Assembly (NCBI GenBank): GCA_903831485.1
Contig: CAIKXW010000011.1
Span: 1-14,292, forward strand
Direction: 5' to 3'
Origin: an uncultured Alphaproteobacteria bacterium
GTDB lineage: Bacteria > Pseudomonadota > Alphaproteobacteria > Caulobacterales > Hyphomonadaceae
DNA: 14,292 nucleotides
Shown here: positions 6,853-14,292 of the stretch, one piece after another
How positions within the stretch are numbered: the first letter of the stretch is position 1
How the letters are laid out: each line of letters begins with the position of its first letter
Position numbers and translations under genes: made by a program
The notes under the pieces: generated by a model
Seen by the model: the letters and a program-made list of their open reading frames with translations, nothing else
What the model was told of the DNA's origin: nothing
The model's database searches: none

Positions 6853-7803
6853 ATGAAACATGGCCTGTCGCTCGCGCTTGCCGCATCGCTAGCCCTTCTT
6901 GCCGCATGCTCCGCCGCGGCGCAGCCTGGCGGGCGCCTCGCCGCGCGCGCTGCGACGGACGACGTGAAAATCCAGCACGACGGCCGCGAGCGCCGCTACC
7001 TCATCAGCGACTTTTCAGGCGGCAAGCCCGCGCCGGTCGTGTTCGTGCTCCACGGCGGCGGCGGGCATCCCGAGAATGCGCAGAACATGTCGCAGTTCGA
7101 CGTGATCGCCGCCAGTGAAAAGTTCATCGTAGTCTATCCGGGCGGAACCGGCGGCATGCCGGGGGGACGCCTGCTCACATGGAACGCCGGCCATTGCTGC
7201 GCCTACGGCCTCGAGAACAAGGTCGACGACGTGGGCTTCATCCGGAAGGTCATGGACGAGCTGGTGGCTTCCGGCCGGGCCGACCCCAAACGCATTTATG
7301 TCACCGGCATGTCCAACGGCGCGATGATGAGCCATGTGCTCGCCCGTGAACTTCCCGACCGCATCGCCGCCATCGCGCCGATCGTGGGCGCCACGTTCGG
7401 CGATGAACCCGCGCCGAAGGGGCCGGTCGCCGCAATCATCTTCGTCGGACAGGACGACCAGACGGTTCCCGCCGCGGGTGGCCCGCTGGGCGGGGCGACG
7501 AAGCGCGGCGGACGCTCGGCCGAAGACCGCAACATCGCCCCCGACATCGACCAGGCGTCCTACTGGGCGAAGGCCAATGGATGCGCAGCGCCCGTCGAAT
7601 CACGCGATGCACAGGGCAAGGCGGTGGAACTCCGCTGGGAGAAATGTACGTCCGGCAAGCCTGTTCATTTCTACCGTGTAGCGAACAACGGCCATGCCTG
7701 GCCGGGCGGCAAGGCTGGCCGGGCCGAAGCCGACCAGCCAACCCCTGATGTCAACGCAAGCGCGATGATGTGGCGGTTTTTCACTGCCAACCCGAAGCCC
7801 TGA
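6853..7803 (+). CDS. LpqC/PHB-depolymerase-like esterase (CE1 type), lipoprotein
   Basis: A 316-residue alpha/beta-hydrolase of the Esterase_phd/LpqC group, which includes acetylxylan and feruloyl esterases and short-chain PHB depolymerases. The lipoprotein signal is clear (MKHGLSLALAASLALLAAC, Cys19), so it acts in the periplasm or on the surface. The oxyanion region is VVFVLHGGGG (62-71); WNAGHCC is typical of the group; the nucleophile is Ser154 in GMSNG; the acid is probably Asp202 in GQDDQTVP; the base is His281 in NNGHAWPGG. GAGGGG lies about 8 nt before ATG 6853. No carbohydrate-binding module is attached. The substrate is undetermined; divergence from a sulfatase gene is compatible with an acyl- and sulfate-decorated polysaccharide, but this is inference. 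It was likely acquired or kept as a single-gene unit, followed by a 245-nt gap. Confidence 0.9.
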   Translation: MKHGLSLALAASLALLAACSAAAQPGGRLAARAATDDVKIQHDGRERRYLISDFSGGKPAPVVFVLHGGGGHPENAQNMSQFDVIAASEKFIVVYPGGTGGMPGGRLLTWNAGHCCAYGLENKVDDVGFIRKVMDELVASGRADPKRIYVTGMSNGAMMSHVLARELPDRIAAIAPIVGATFGDEPAPKGPVAAIIFVGQDDQTVPAAGGPLGGATKRGGRSAEDRNIAPDIDQASYWAKANGCAAPVESRDAQGKAVELRWEKCTSGKPVHFYRVANNGHAWPGGKAGRAEADQPTPDVNASAMMWRFFTANPKP

Positions 7804-7873
7804 GGCGCTCCGCCGCGGTCAAACATGAACGGCGAGCGGCCACCTTTCCGCCATACCGCTGGTTTTGAAATTG

Positions 7874-7929
7874 CCGGCCTGCACGCCGGGGCCGGGATTC
7901 CGCCACGAACCGCAGGTGCGGGGTTTTCT
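7874..7929 (+). terminator. Possible terminator hairpins after the esterase gene
   Basis: In the 245-nt gap 7804-8048, CCGGCC (7874-7879) can pair with GGCCGG (7890-7895), and a second short stem CCGC-AGGT-GCGG (7910-7921) is followed directly by GGTTTTCT. The second has a weak 4-bp stem (optionally extended by AACC/GGTT with a bulge), so this is only a candidate. The remainder of the gap is GC-rich with a repeated AGGCAGGCT-like stretch near 7940-7960; I see no gene in it. Confidence 0.3.
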
Positions 7930-8048
7930 ATGGCGGCGCGGCAGGCTAGGCAGGCTCTGGCTGGGACCGGGAGGGGGCGCCTTGCCGTCGGGTCGCCCCG
8001 CGACTTGTCGAGTTCAGTGGTCCGGTTGTTCAGGAGTAGACGGCTTTC

Positions 8049-11000
8049 ATGACGTTCAAGGTCCGCCTGCTGCTCGGAGCCGCCGCTCCGCTCGTTTTCG
8101 CGCTTCCCGCCGTCGCCCAAGTGACGATCTCGACCGCCACCACCACGCCGGTCCAGACCGCCACCGCCAGCAGTGGGGCGCCCTCCGACATCACGATCAG
8201 CTCACCGTCGGGAACCGTGGCGCCGACCACGACAAACACCACGGCCGTAACGGTCAACAGCAGCAACGACATCACCAACAACGGCGCGATCACCTTCAAC
8301 AATCTCAACGACACGGTTGGCGTCCGCATCCTGCCTGGTTTGACGGGCAGCTACGGTGGTAGTGGTTCGATCAGCCTGGTCGAAGACTATACGCGTGTTG
8401 ACGACGCCAGCGACACAGACACCGAACTCGACGGCCCGCTCGCGCAGGGATCAAACCGTTACGGCATACTTCTCGAGCCGGGCGGGACGTTCACCGGCGA
8501 CATCCGTATCGACGCGTCCAACAATGTAACGACGCCCGTCGGCGGATCGATCACGATCGAAGGCAACAACTCCGCTGGCGTGTCGCTGCAATCCAATCTC
8601 AACGGAAGCTACGTCCAGAACGGCGCTGTTTCCGTCACCGGCTCGAACACGATCGGCGTCGATATCCGCGGCGATGTATCCGGCAACGTGCAGATCGGTA
8701 GCCAAGCGGTCACGACAGGTACGGCTGGCGTGGTGGGTAGCACCGTCCCTGGCACTGTCTCCGCTCGGGGCGATGGCGCTGTCGCTATACGCATACTGGG
8801 CGATGTCGGCGGTGAATTCATGATCGACGGCGATGTCGGCTCGACAGGGTTCGCGCAGGGCAACTCCAGCAACTACAAGGACCCGGACGACACCAGCACG
8901 TTCACGCCTTTCGCGCTCGACGCCGACGACCTGTTTGTTGGCGGTTCAGCCGTCGAGATTCGCGGCGACCTCGCCCGCGGCTTCCTCGTCAATGGCGCCG
9001 CCATCGGCGTGACCGATCCGACACCCGACACCAAGGACGTCATCCAGAATTTCGACGAGAACCGCACCCGCGGCACGATCAACACGTTCGGCTCTGCCCC
9101 GACTGTCACCATCCGCTCCCTCGACGGCGCCGCGGGCGACGCCATCGTGCTTGGCCGCGTGCGCGAAACGATCATCGACAATCTCGACGACGACAATGAC
9201 GATAACCTCTCCGAGGTCATCGCGACATTCAACTACGACTACGGTTTCATCAATCGCGGCGCGATTGAATCCAACGGCGTGAACGTAGGTTTTGCTTCGA
9301 CGGGCGTGTTCATCGCAGGTTCCGCCGATGGCCTCCATACGACGACGATCGAGGGCGGCATCTTCAACGGCGGGACCATCGCATCCACAGCCTTCGAGGC
9401 GAACGCCAATGCAGTCGTGATCGGCTCTGGAGCCACGACGCCTCAGTTCGTCAACAATGGCTCGATCACCGCTACGGCAAATACCCAGACGACGCACGAT
9501 GCGTATGGCCTTCGGATCGATGCCGGCGCCAATATCGGCGCCGTCACGAACAACGGCCTGATCCTCGCCAGCGTCGACAGTTACACGGGCGACGCGATCG
9601 GCTTCCAGGACCTCTCCGGAACGGTCAGCACCTTCACCAACAACTCGCGCGTCACCGTCGGCTTCCTTGACGACAACATCACCGATGACATCACCGACGG
9701 CCCGGGCCGCACGATCGCGCTCGACCTGTCGCACAACGCCGGCAACGTGCGGATCACCCAGACCGATACGATCGACAATGCCCGGATCATTGGCGACGTG
9801 CTGACCGGCGTCGGCTCGGACCGCCTCGACCTCCTGTCGGGACAGATGTTCGGCGACGTCAACTTCGGAGGCGGCGCCGGCTCCGACACGCTCAACGTCG
9901 CGAGCGCCATCCTCAACGGCAACGCCACCTTTGGAGGTGCGGGCGCCAACGTCCTGTTCAACGGCGGCCTGATGTCCGGCAATATCGCGCTCGGCAATAC
10001 GTCCGGCGCGCTGTCGTTCACGAACAGCTCGAACTTCCTCGGCGACATCACCCGCACTGGCGGCGGCGCGATGTCGCTGTCAGTCGACAACTCTGTCGTC
10101 AACAACCTCGCCACGGGCACACTGAATCTTTCGTCGATGTCGCTTACCAACGGTTCGCGGATCGGCATTGCGATCGACAACGCCCGCATCGCCGGCAACG
10201 TCCCGAACTTCAACGTCTCCGGAACGGCGAACTTCGGCGCCAACACCCAGTTCAATCCGCTCTTCGATCAGTTCACGAACCAGACGTTCACGCTCCGCAT
10301 CATCAACGCGGGGACGATCAATCTGGGCGGCCCGCTCTCGGGCATGATCGATGACACCGGGCCGTTCCTCTACAACGCCGAACTGGTCCAGCCGAACCCG
10401 AACGCCATCGATCTCGTGCTTGAAGTGAAGGATGCAACCCAGCTCGGTCTCAATACCCGGCAGGCCGGCGCCTACAGCGCGGTGCTCAGCCTCATGGAAG
10501 AGTCCGACACGGTCGCCTCCGCCTTGACCACGCCGACCACCGCCGCAACGTTCCAGCGCGGGTTTGCGGACCTGCTGCCCGCCAACGATGCGTCCGTGCT
10601 TCGCGTCCTCGCCACCAACGCCACCGCCGCGTTCGGCGCCACCGCCAACCGACTCGACATGATTTCCAACAAGCCGGATGCTCCCGGCGGCGCGTGGGTC
10701 GAAGAGTTCGGCGTCTATCATTCGGCCGACGAGAGCGCGGATTCCGTCGGACTTTCCGGCGGCGGCTTCGGGGTGGCCGGCGGCCTGGATATCATATCAA
10801 CGGGCAACGCCCTCTTCGGCACCTTCCTCTCGCTCGAATCCGTCGAGATGGAGGAGGAAGATCGCAGCTCCGCCCCGCTCAACGTCTCCCAGACCGCGAT
10901 CGGCGCGTATGCCGGCTGGATCAACGGCAACCTCGCGATCAACGGCGCCGCGTCCTACGGCTTCATCGACTTCTCGTCCGATCGTGAAGTCGAGGTCGGC

Positions 11001-11528
11001 ACGCTGGCCGAACGGCTGCGCGGCGAGTGGACAGGGTCGAGCTATTCCGCCTCGGCCCGGGCCACATACACGCTTCCGCTCGGCTGGCTCGATGTGAAGC
11101 CCTTCATCGGCGCAGACTTCACCGGCTTCCAGCAGGACGGCTACCAGGAGACGGCCTCCACGCTCGAAGACCTCGAGATCATCGCGGGCGACAGCGACGC
11201 TTCGCTGGCGACGGGGTCCTACGGCTTTCAGCTGGTCGGCAATTTCGGCGGCGACGACGCCTATCAGTTCCGCCCGGAACTCTCGGTCGGCTATCGCAAC
11301 ATCCTCAACTGGGACGCGACGCCTGCGACGCTCGCCTTTGTCGGCGGCCCCACAGGCTCCTCGTTCACGCTGGATCCAGGCGTCGAGCCGGAGGATGCGA
11401 TCGTCGCCGGCCTTGGCGTCAACATCGACAGCCAGTTCCTGAACATCAAACTCGGCTACGACACCGAGATCTCGGACACGGCGACGACCCACTATGGTTC
11501 GATCACGCTGCGACTCGCCTTCTGGTAG
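8049..11528 (+). CDS. Autotransporter (type Va) with beta-helix passenger and C-terminal beta-barrel
   Basis: A 1159-residue autotransporter. It begins with a Sec signal peptide (KVRLLLGAAAPLVFALPAVA, cleavage after about residue 23). The passenger (about 24-800) is rich in Asn, Gly, Thr, Ser and Asp with ITNNGAI, INRGAI, VNNGSI and TNNGLI turns typical of right-handed beta-helices, and contains no cysteine. A degenerate GV-x-I-x-GD-V-x-G repeat fills residues 90-323, and GVGSDRLDLLSG / GGAGSDTLNV (587-616) look like shortened RTX-type turns. A helical linker (QAGAYSAVLSLMEE to NRLD, about 805-870) leads to a roughly 280-residue beta-barrel starting near GGAWVEEFGVYHS (880) and ending in an outer-membrane-type aromatic C-terminus (TLRLAFW). 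The passenger function is not recognisable; no catalytic motif is seen. AGGAG is rather far (12 nt) from ATG 8049. The next gene starts 34 nt after the stop. Confidence 0.9.
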   Translation: MTFKVRLLLGAAAPLVFALPAVAQVTISTATTTPVQTATASSGAPSDITISSPSGTVAPTTTNTTAVTVNSSNDITNNGAITFNNLNDTVGVRILPGLTGSYGGSGSISLVEDYTRVDDASDTDTELDGPLAQGSNRYGILLEPGGTFTGDIRIDASNNVTTPVGGSITIEGNNSAGVSLQSNLNGSYVQNGAVSVTGSNTIGVDIRGDVSGNVQIGSQAVTTGTAGVVGSTVPGTVSARGDGAVAIRILGDVGGEFMIDGDVGSTGFAQGNSSNYKDPDDTSTFTPFALDADDLFVGGSAVEIRGDLARGFLVNGAAIGVTDPTPDTKDVIQNFDENRTRGTINTFGSAPTVTIRSLDGAAGDAIVLGRVRETIIDNLDDDNDDNLSEVIATFNYDYGFINRGAIESNGVNVGFASTGVFIAGSADGLHTTTIEGGIFNGGTIASTAFEANANAVVIGSGATTPQFVNNGSITATANTQTTHDAYGLRIDAGANIGAVTNNGLILASVDSYTGDAIGFQDLSGTVSTFTNNSRVTVGFLDDNITDDITDGPGRTIALDLSHNAGNVRITQTDTIDNARIIGDVLTGVGSDRLDLLSGQMFGDVNFGGGAGSDTLNVASAILNGNATFGGAGANVLFNGGLMSGNIALGNTSGALSFTNSSNFLGDITRTGGGAMSLSVDNSVVNNLATGTLNLSSMSLTNGSRIGIAIDNARIAGNVPNFNVSGTANFGANTQFNPLFDQFTNQTFTLRIINAGTINLGGPLSGMIDDTGPFLYNAELVQPNPNAIDLVLEVKDATQLGLNTRQAGAYSAVLSLMEESDTVASALTTPTTAATFQRGFADLLPANDASVLRVLATNATAAFGATANRLDMISNKPDAPGGAWVEEFGVYHSADESADSVGLSGGGFGVAGGLDIISTGNALFGTFLSLESVEMEEEDRSSAPLNVSQTAIGAYAGWINGNLAINGAASYGFIDFSSDREVEVGTLAERLRGEWTGSSYSASARATYTLPLGWLDVKPFIGADFTGFQQDGYQETASTLEDLEIIAGDSDASLATGSYGFQLVGNFGGDDAYQFRPELSVGYRNILNWDATPATLAFVGGPTGSSFTLDPGVEPEDAIVAGLGVNIDSQFLNIKLGYDTEISDTATTHYGSITLRLAFW
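8316..9017 (+). repeat. Degenerate coding repeats in the autotransporter passenger
   Basis: Six protein-level copies of a roughly 20-24-residue unit, pattern (V/I/A)G(V/I)x(I/L)xGD(V/L)xGxFxxxGxVxVTG, occur at residues about 90-110, 138-154, 176-198, 202-224, 245-267 and 300-323. Examples are IGVDIRGDVSGNVQIG and AVEIRGDLARGFLVNG. Spacing between copies is irregular (linkers of 4-40 residues, often Asp-rich). DNA identity between copies is low, so these are old structural repeats, each probably one or two coils of the beta-helix, not recent tandem duplications. Confidence 0.6.
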
Positions 11529-11562
11529 GCGCGCAAGGCGACTGGCAGGAAAGGTTCGCGGG

Positions 11563-12798
11563 ATGACCAAACTCACGCGCCGCACTCCCGCCGCCCAAGT
11601 CGCCGCTGGCGCCCTGGCCCTGTTGCTCGCATCCGCATGCGCAAGCGGCCCGCCGGCCGATCTAGGCCCGGTGGCGCCGCGCGGTGCGGTACCTGTCGGG
11701 TTTTCGAGCGGCATCCGCACAGAGACGCGTGACTTCGACTTCAACAAGGAGGGCGCACCCAAGGCCGTGCGCGCCATCGCAGACCGCACGATCGACATGC
11801 TGGCGCTGTCTGGCGGCGGCGCTGGCGGCGCTTATGGGGCTGGTGTCCTCGTCGGCCTTACCAACGCCGGCACGCGCCCCCGCTTCGAGATTGTCACCGG
11901 CGTCTCCACCGGCGCCCTGATCGCGCCCTTCGCCTTCCTCGGCTCCGACTGGGACGGCAAGCTGACCCAAGCCTATGGCGGCGAGGCCACCGACCAGCTG
12001 ATGCAGGCGCGCGGCCTCGGCGTCCTGTTCGATGTCGGCGTGTTCGACGGCAAGCCCCTGCGCGAGCTCGTCGAACGCTTCGTCACCGAGGAACTCGTCT
12101 TTGCCGTCGCGCGCGAAGCCGCCAACGGACGGATGCTGCTCGTCGCGACCACAAATCTCGACCGCGAGGAAACTGTCATCTGGGACATGGGCGCCATTGC
12201 CCGGCGCGGCGGCCCGCAGGCGCGCGACCTGTTCCGAAACGTGCTCATCGCATCCGCCAGCGTGCCGGGCGTCTTCCCGCCCGTCATGATCGAGGTCGAA
12301 AAGGACGGCGAGAAGTTCAAGGAGATGCACGTCGACGGCGGCGCCTCAACGCCGTTCTTCATTGCGCCGGAATCCCTTAGGCACCTCGACGAGGCCTCGG
12401 CCAGCCTGCGCGGCGCCAATGTCTACGTCATCATCAACGGGCAGGTGGCGTCCGCGCCGCGCTCCACATCGAACAACACGCTCGACATCGCCGCACGCAG
12501 CTTCACCTCCGTCCTCAACCAGATGACGCGCTCCGCCATCCTGCAGACCGACGACTTCGCAAAGCGGAACAGTCTGGGCTACCGCTTCAGCGGCATTCCA
12601 GCCGACGTCGAGTTCGGCGGCTCGCTCGCCTTTGACAAGGTGAACATGAGCGCGACATTCGACTACGGCATGCGCTGCGCCACCCGTGGCCAGATCTGGC
12701 TTACGGAAGAGCTGGCCGCTGCCCGTTTCCGCGAAGACGCCGACCTGAAACCCTTCGCCGACGCCGACTGTCCGCTGATCCCGCGCAAGCCGAGCTAG
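11563..12798 (+). CDS. Patatin-like phospholipase, lipoprotein
   Basis: A 411-residue lipoprotein with a patatin catalytic domain, expected to hydrolyse acyl esters of phospholipids through a Ser-Asp dyad. The signal peptide ends in a lipobox (ALALLLASAC, Cys26). Seen: the glycine-rich oxyanion motif LSGGGAGGAYGAGV (about 83-96), the nucleophile Ser115 in TGVSTG, and the dyad Asp258 in VDGGAS. The C-terminal 150 residues (from ANVYVIINGQ) match the pattern of bacterial patatin lipoproteins but hold no motif I can name. ATG 11563 is chosen because AGGAAAGG lies 8 nt upstream and the lipoprotein signal begins there; starts further up overlap the autotransporter end. The 34-nt gap from the autotransporter stop suggests one operon. 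It converges on the serine hydrolase gene with only 20 nt between stops. Confidence 0.92.
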   Translation: MTKLTRRTPAAQVAAGALALLLASACASGPPADLGPVAPRGAVPVGFSSGIRTETRDFDFNKEGAPKAVRAIADRTIDMLALSGGGAGGAYGAGVLVGLTNAGTRPRFEIVTGVSTGALIAPFAFLGSDWDGKLTQAYGGEATDQLMQARGLGVLFDVGVFDGKPLRELVERFVTEELVFAVAREAANGRMLLVATTNLDREETVIWDMGAIARRGGPQARDLFRNVLIASASVPGVFPPVMIEVEKDGEKFKEMHVDGGASTPFFIAPESLRHLDEASASLRGANVYVIINGQVASAPRSTSNNTLDIAARSFTSVLNQMTRSAILQTDDFAKRNSLGYRFSGIPADVEFGGSLAFDKVNMSATFDYGMRCATRGQIWLTEELAAARFREDADLKPFADADCPLIPRKPS

Positions 12799-12818
12799 CG
12801 CCAACGCGGACTTCGCAG

Positions 12819-14261
12819 TCAGCTGAGCTGCGCGATGTAGCCAAGCGCATCGGCGTCATCCGGTTCGCGCTGCAGATAGGCTTGATATGCAGCGATCGCG
12901 TCGGCGTTCCGGCGCGCATATCTGTAGAACTCAGCAAGACTCCAGAGAGCTGACAGCGAGTCTGGAAACCGCTGCTGGTTGAACAACAGAAGGTTTTCCG
13001 CCCCGTTGGCATCGCCTCGGTGCCAGACCCGGAACGCGTACACGTCGATCATGCCCTCGCGCGGCGTGCGATCCTGTTGGGCTACGAAAGCAACACCGGC
13101 TTCGACGCCCTTGGCGATGACGACTTCGATAAGCTCGCGCGTGAAAGAGCTGGTGCGGGCGGCCTCATGATCGCCTGCGATCTCCGACCTGACGAAGGTA
13201 TCGAGATCCCAGTAGGGCTCGACTTCGCCATTGCTCAGCACCGCGAAAACGTAACCAAGGTCCGGAGCGATCAAGAGTTCGCCCGCAACGCCAGAGTGGC
13301 CCCCGGTATGGCCGATGATCTGATGGCCATTGATCGAGCTGACCTGCACGCCGAAGCCGTACTGCTCGCCCCTGAAAGCCACCCGTCCCTGTGTCCATGT
13401 CTTTGACCACTCAGGCGTGAGCAGCTGGTTTGCGAGCATCCCACGGCCGAACATGCACAGGTCTGCGACCGTCGAGTACCCTCCGCCGAATGCGCCGCCA
13501 GGCATGGCGTCCGCACCCAGCGCGCTGCGCCACACGCCCGGTCGATAGAGGTCCCGCACATAAGGAATGGCGAGATTCGGAACGATGTCGTCAGGGGCCG
13601 AAAAGCCGGTTGAGGTCATGCCCAGCGGGTCAAAGATCGTCCTGCGGCAATGCTCTCTGAAGTCCAAGCCGCTCAACTTTTCGATCAGCGCGCCGAGCAA
13701 GACGTAGCCGTCATTGCTATAAGCTGCTTCCCCACCAGGCTCTCCAGTTACGCCGTCGTCCAGAAACAGCCTGAGATAGTCCTGGTGTGTCGAGGTTCCA
13801 TTCAGGCCGGTTTTCGGCTTGAACAGCACGTTGTTGCCCAGTCCGGCCGTGTGCGTGAGCAACTGAGCTATCGTTATGCGCTCCGCCACTGATCGATGAG
13901 GGTAATCCGGCCACGCATCAAGAAGCGGAGCGTCGAGGCGAATGGCTCCGGCCGCCGCGAATCTCATGATGGCCAGTGACGTGAACAGCTTCCCTATCGA
14001 CGCGACGTTGAACTTCGTATCGAGCCGCACTGCCAGCTTGTCGGCGCGGTTGCGCAATCCATAGGTCTTTTCGACTAACGGCCTTTTGTTTCTGACAAGC
14101 ATCACAGCGCCGCTGAACTCATGCTCGCGCGACAGCCGCTCGCAATGCGCCTGTATGCGGCGCACGAGAGCCTGCTCGGACGGCTCGCAATAGGCGTCCG
14201 GTGATAGAAACGCCAGACTCGCACCCGCACCGAGCGCCAGACGTCGTGTCACCCCATCCAT
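12819..14261 (-). CDS. Beta-lactamase-fold serine hydrolase with C-terminal TPR-like segment
   Basis: A 480-residue member of the class C beta-lactamase/penicillin-binding-protein-like serine hydrolases (Pfam Beta-lactamase type; includes D-aminopeptidases and esterases). Three motifs are intact: SIGK (Ser88, Lys91), YSN (Tyr181, Asn183) and HTGG (318-321, in place of KTG), as common in the esterase/peptidase members. The N-terminus VTRRLALGAGASLAFL resembles a twin-arginine signal, implying folded export. Residues about 405-480 (from VYAFRVWHRGDANGAENLLL to the end) look like one to two TPR units, which are often appended to these hydrolases. AGGAG lies 7 nt before ATG 14261. The gene uses codons such as TTA, AGA, AGG and ATA (for instance around Arg57-Leu62) that its neighbours mostly avoid, hinting at later acquisition. 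Substrate unknown; calling it a resistance gene would not be justified. Confidence 0.9.
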   Translation of the reverse strand: MDGVTRRLALGAGASLAFLSPDAYCEPSEQALVRRIQAHCERLSREHEFSGAVMLVRNKRPLVEKTYGLRNRADKLAVRLDTKFNVASIGKLFTSLAIMRFAAAGAIRLDAPLLDAWPDYPHRSVAERITIAQLLTHTAGLGNNVLFKPKTGLNGTSTHQDYLRLFLDDGVTGEPGGEAAYSNDGYVLLGALIEKLSGLDFREHCRRTIFDPLGMTSTGFSAPDDIVPNLAIPYVRDLYRPGVWRSALGADAMPGGAFGGGYSTVADLCMFGRGMLANQLLTPEWSKTWTQGRVAFRGEQYGFGVQVSSINGHQIIGHTGGHSGVAGELLIAPDLGYVFAVLSNGEVEPYWDLDTFVRSEIAGDHEAARTSSFTRELIEVVIAKGVEAGVAFVAQQDRTPREGMIDVYAFRVWHRGDANGAENLLLFNQQRFPDSLSALWSLAEFYRYARRNADAIAAYQAYLQREPDDADALGYIAQLS

Positions 14262-14292
14262 TTCCTGGCTCCTGCGGCACGCGGACTTTACG

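Noticed and set aside
7804..8048. A small gene or tRNA in the 245-nt gap before the autotransporter
   Set aside because: Frames here are short or run into neighbouring genes, with no cloverleaf or T-loop-like sequence (no GGTTCGAATCC-type stretch).
8946..9734. Minus-strand open frame of 262 codons inside the autotransporter gene
   Set aside because: Val/Asp/Arg-rich antisense shadow; the plus strand encodes a coherent autotransporter from signal peptide to barrel.
10797..11798. Minus-strand open frame of 333 codons across the autotransporter end and patatin start
   Set aside because: It spans two well-supported plus-strand genes, lacks recognisable motifs and has typical shadow composition.
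12819..14261. Calling the serine hydrolase an AmpC beta-lactamase
   Set aside because: The third motif is HTGG and a TPR-like tail is present, which is typical of related esterases and peptidases; sequence alone does not support beta-lactam hydrolysis.

Overview
The window comes from a GC-rich Gram-negative bacterium, most likely an aerobic alphaproteobacterium of the Caulobacterales/Hyphomonadaceae kind. This is inferred from gene content and codon use (strong G/C at third positions, NodN-type MaoC hydratase, alphaproteobacterial-style autotransporter, several lipoproteins); no rRNA or other taxonomic marker is present. The window is densely coding. I see no tRNA, rRNA, CRISPR array, insertion sequence or phage gene.

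Layout. (1) 1-500, minus strand: the 5' part of a gene that runs off the left edge. It encodes an unusual protein with an N-terminal ribbon-helix-helix (CopG/Arc-like) DNA-binding domain, one membrane segment, and a canonical EF-hand calcium loop on the predicted periplasmic side. An internal Shine-Dalgarno sequence and ATG could also produce an exported EF-hand protein without the DNA-binding part. (2) 501-761: a divergent intergenic region with operator-like palindromes. (3) 762-1211: a MaoC/NodN-type hot-dog hydratase. (4) 1373-3592: an oligopeptidase B-type S9A serine peptidase. (5) 3704-4372: a TetR-type repressor. (6) 4369-6713, minus strand: a translationally coupled pair, a Cys-type sulfatase lipoprotein followed by its formylglycine-generating enzyme, also a lipoprotein. 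(7) 6853-7803: a divergently transcribed LpqC/PHB-depolymerase-like esterase lipoprotein. (8) 8049-12798: a large autotransporter followed 34 nt later by a patatin-like phospholipase lipoprotein. (9) 12819-14261, minus strand: a beta-lactamase-fold serine hydrolase with a TPR-like tail.

How the parts fit. From about 4.4 kb to the right end, every gene product is predicted to be exported: three or four lipoproteins, an outer-membrane autotransporter and a possibly Tat-exported hydrolase. The sulfatase and its maturase form a self-contained export-side module, and the neighbouring esterase could act on the same ester-decorated substrate (inference). The autotransporter and patatin genes look like one transcription unit. 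The left part is cytoplasmic metabolism and regulation (hydratase, oligopeptidase, TetR), apart from the membrane-spanning RHH/EF-hand protein, which is the strongest candidate here for an undescribed system: a one-component calcium-sensing membrane-tethered transcription factor.
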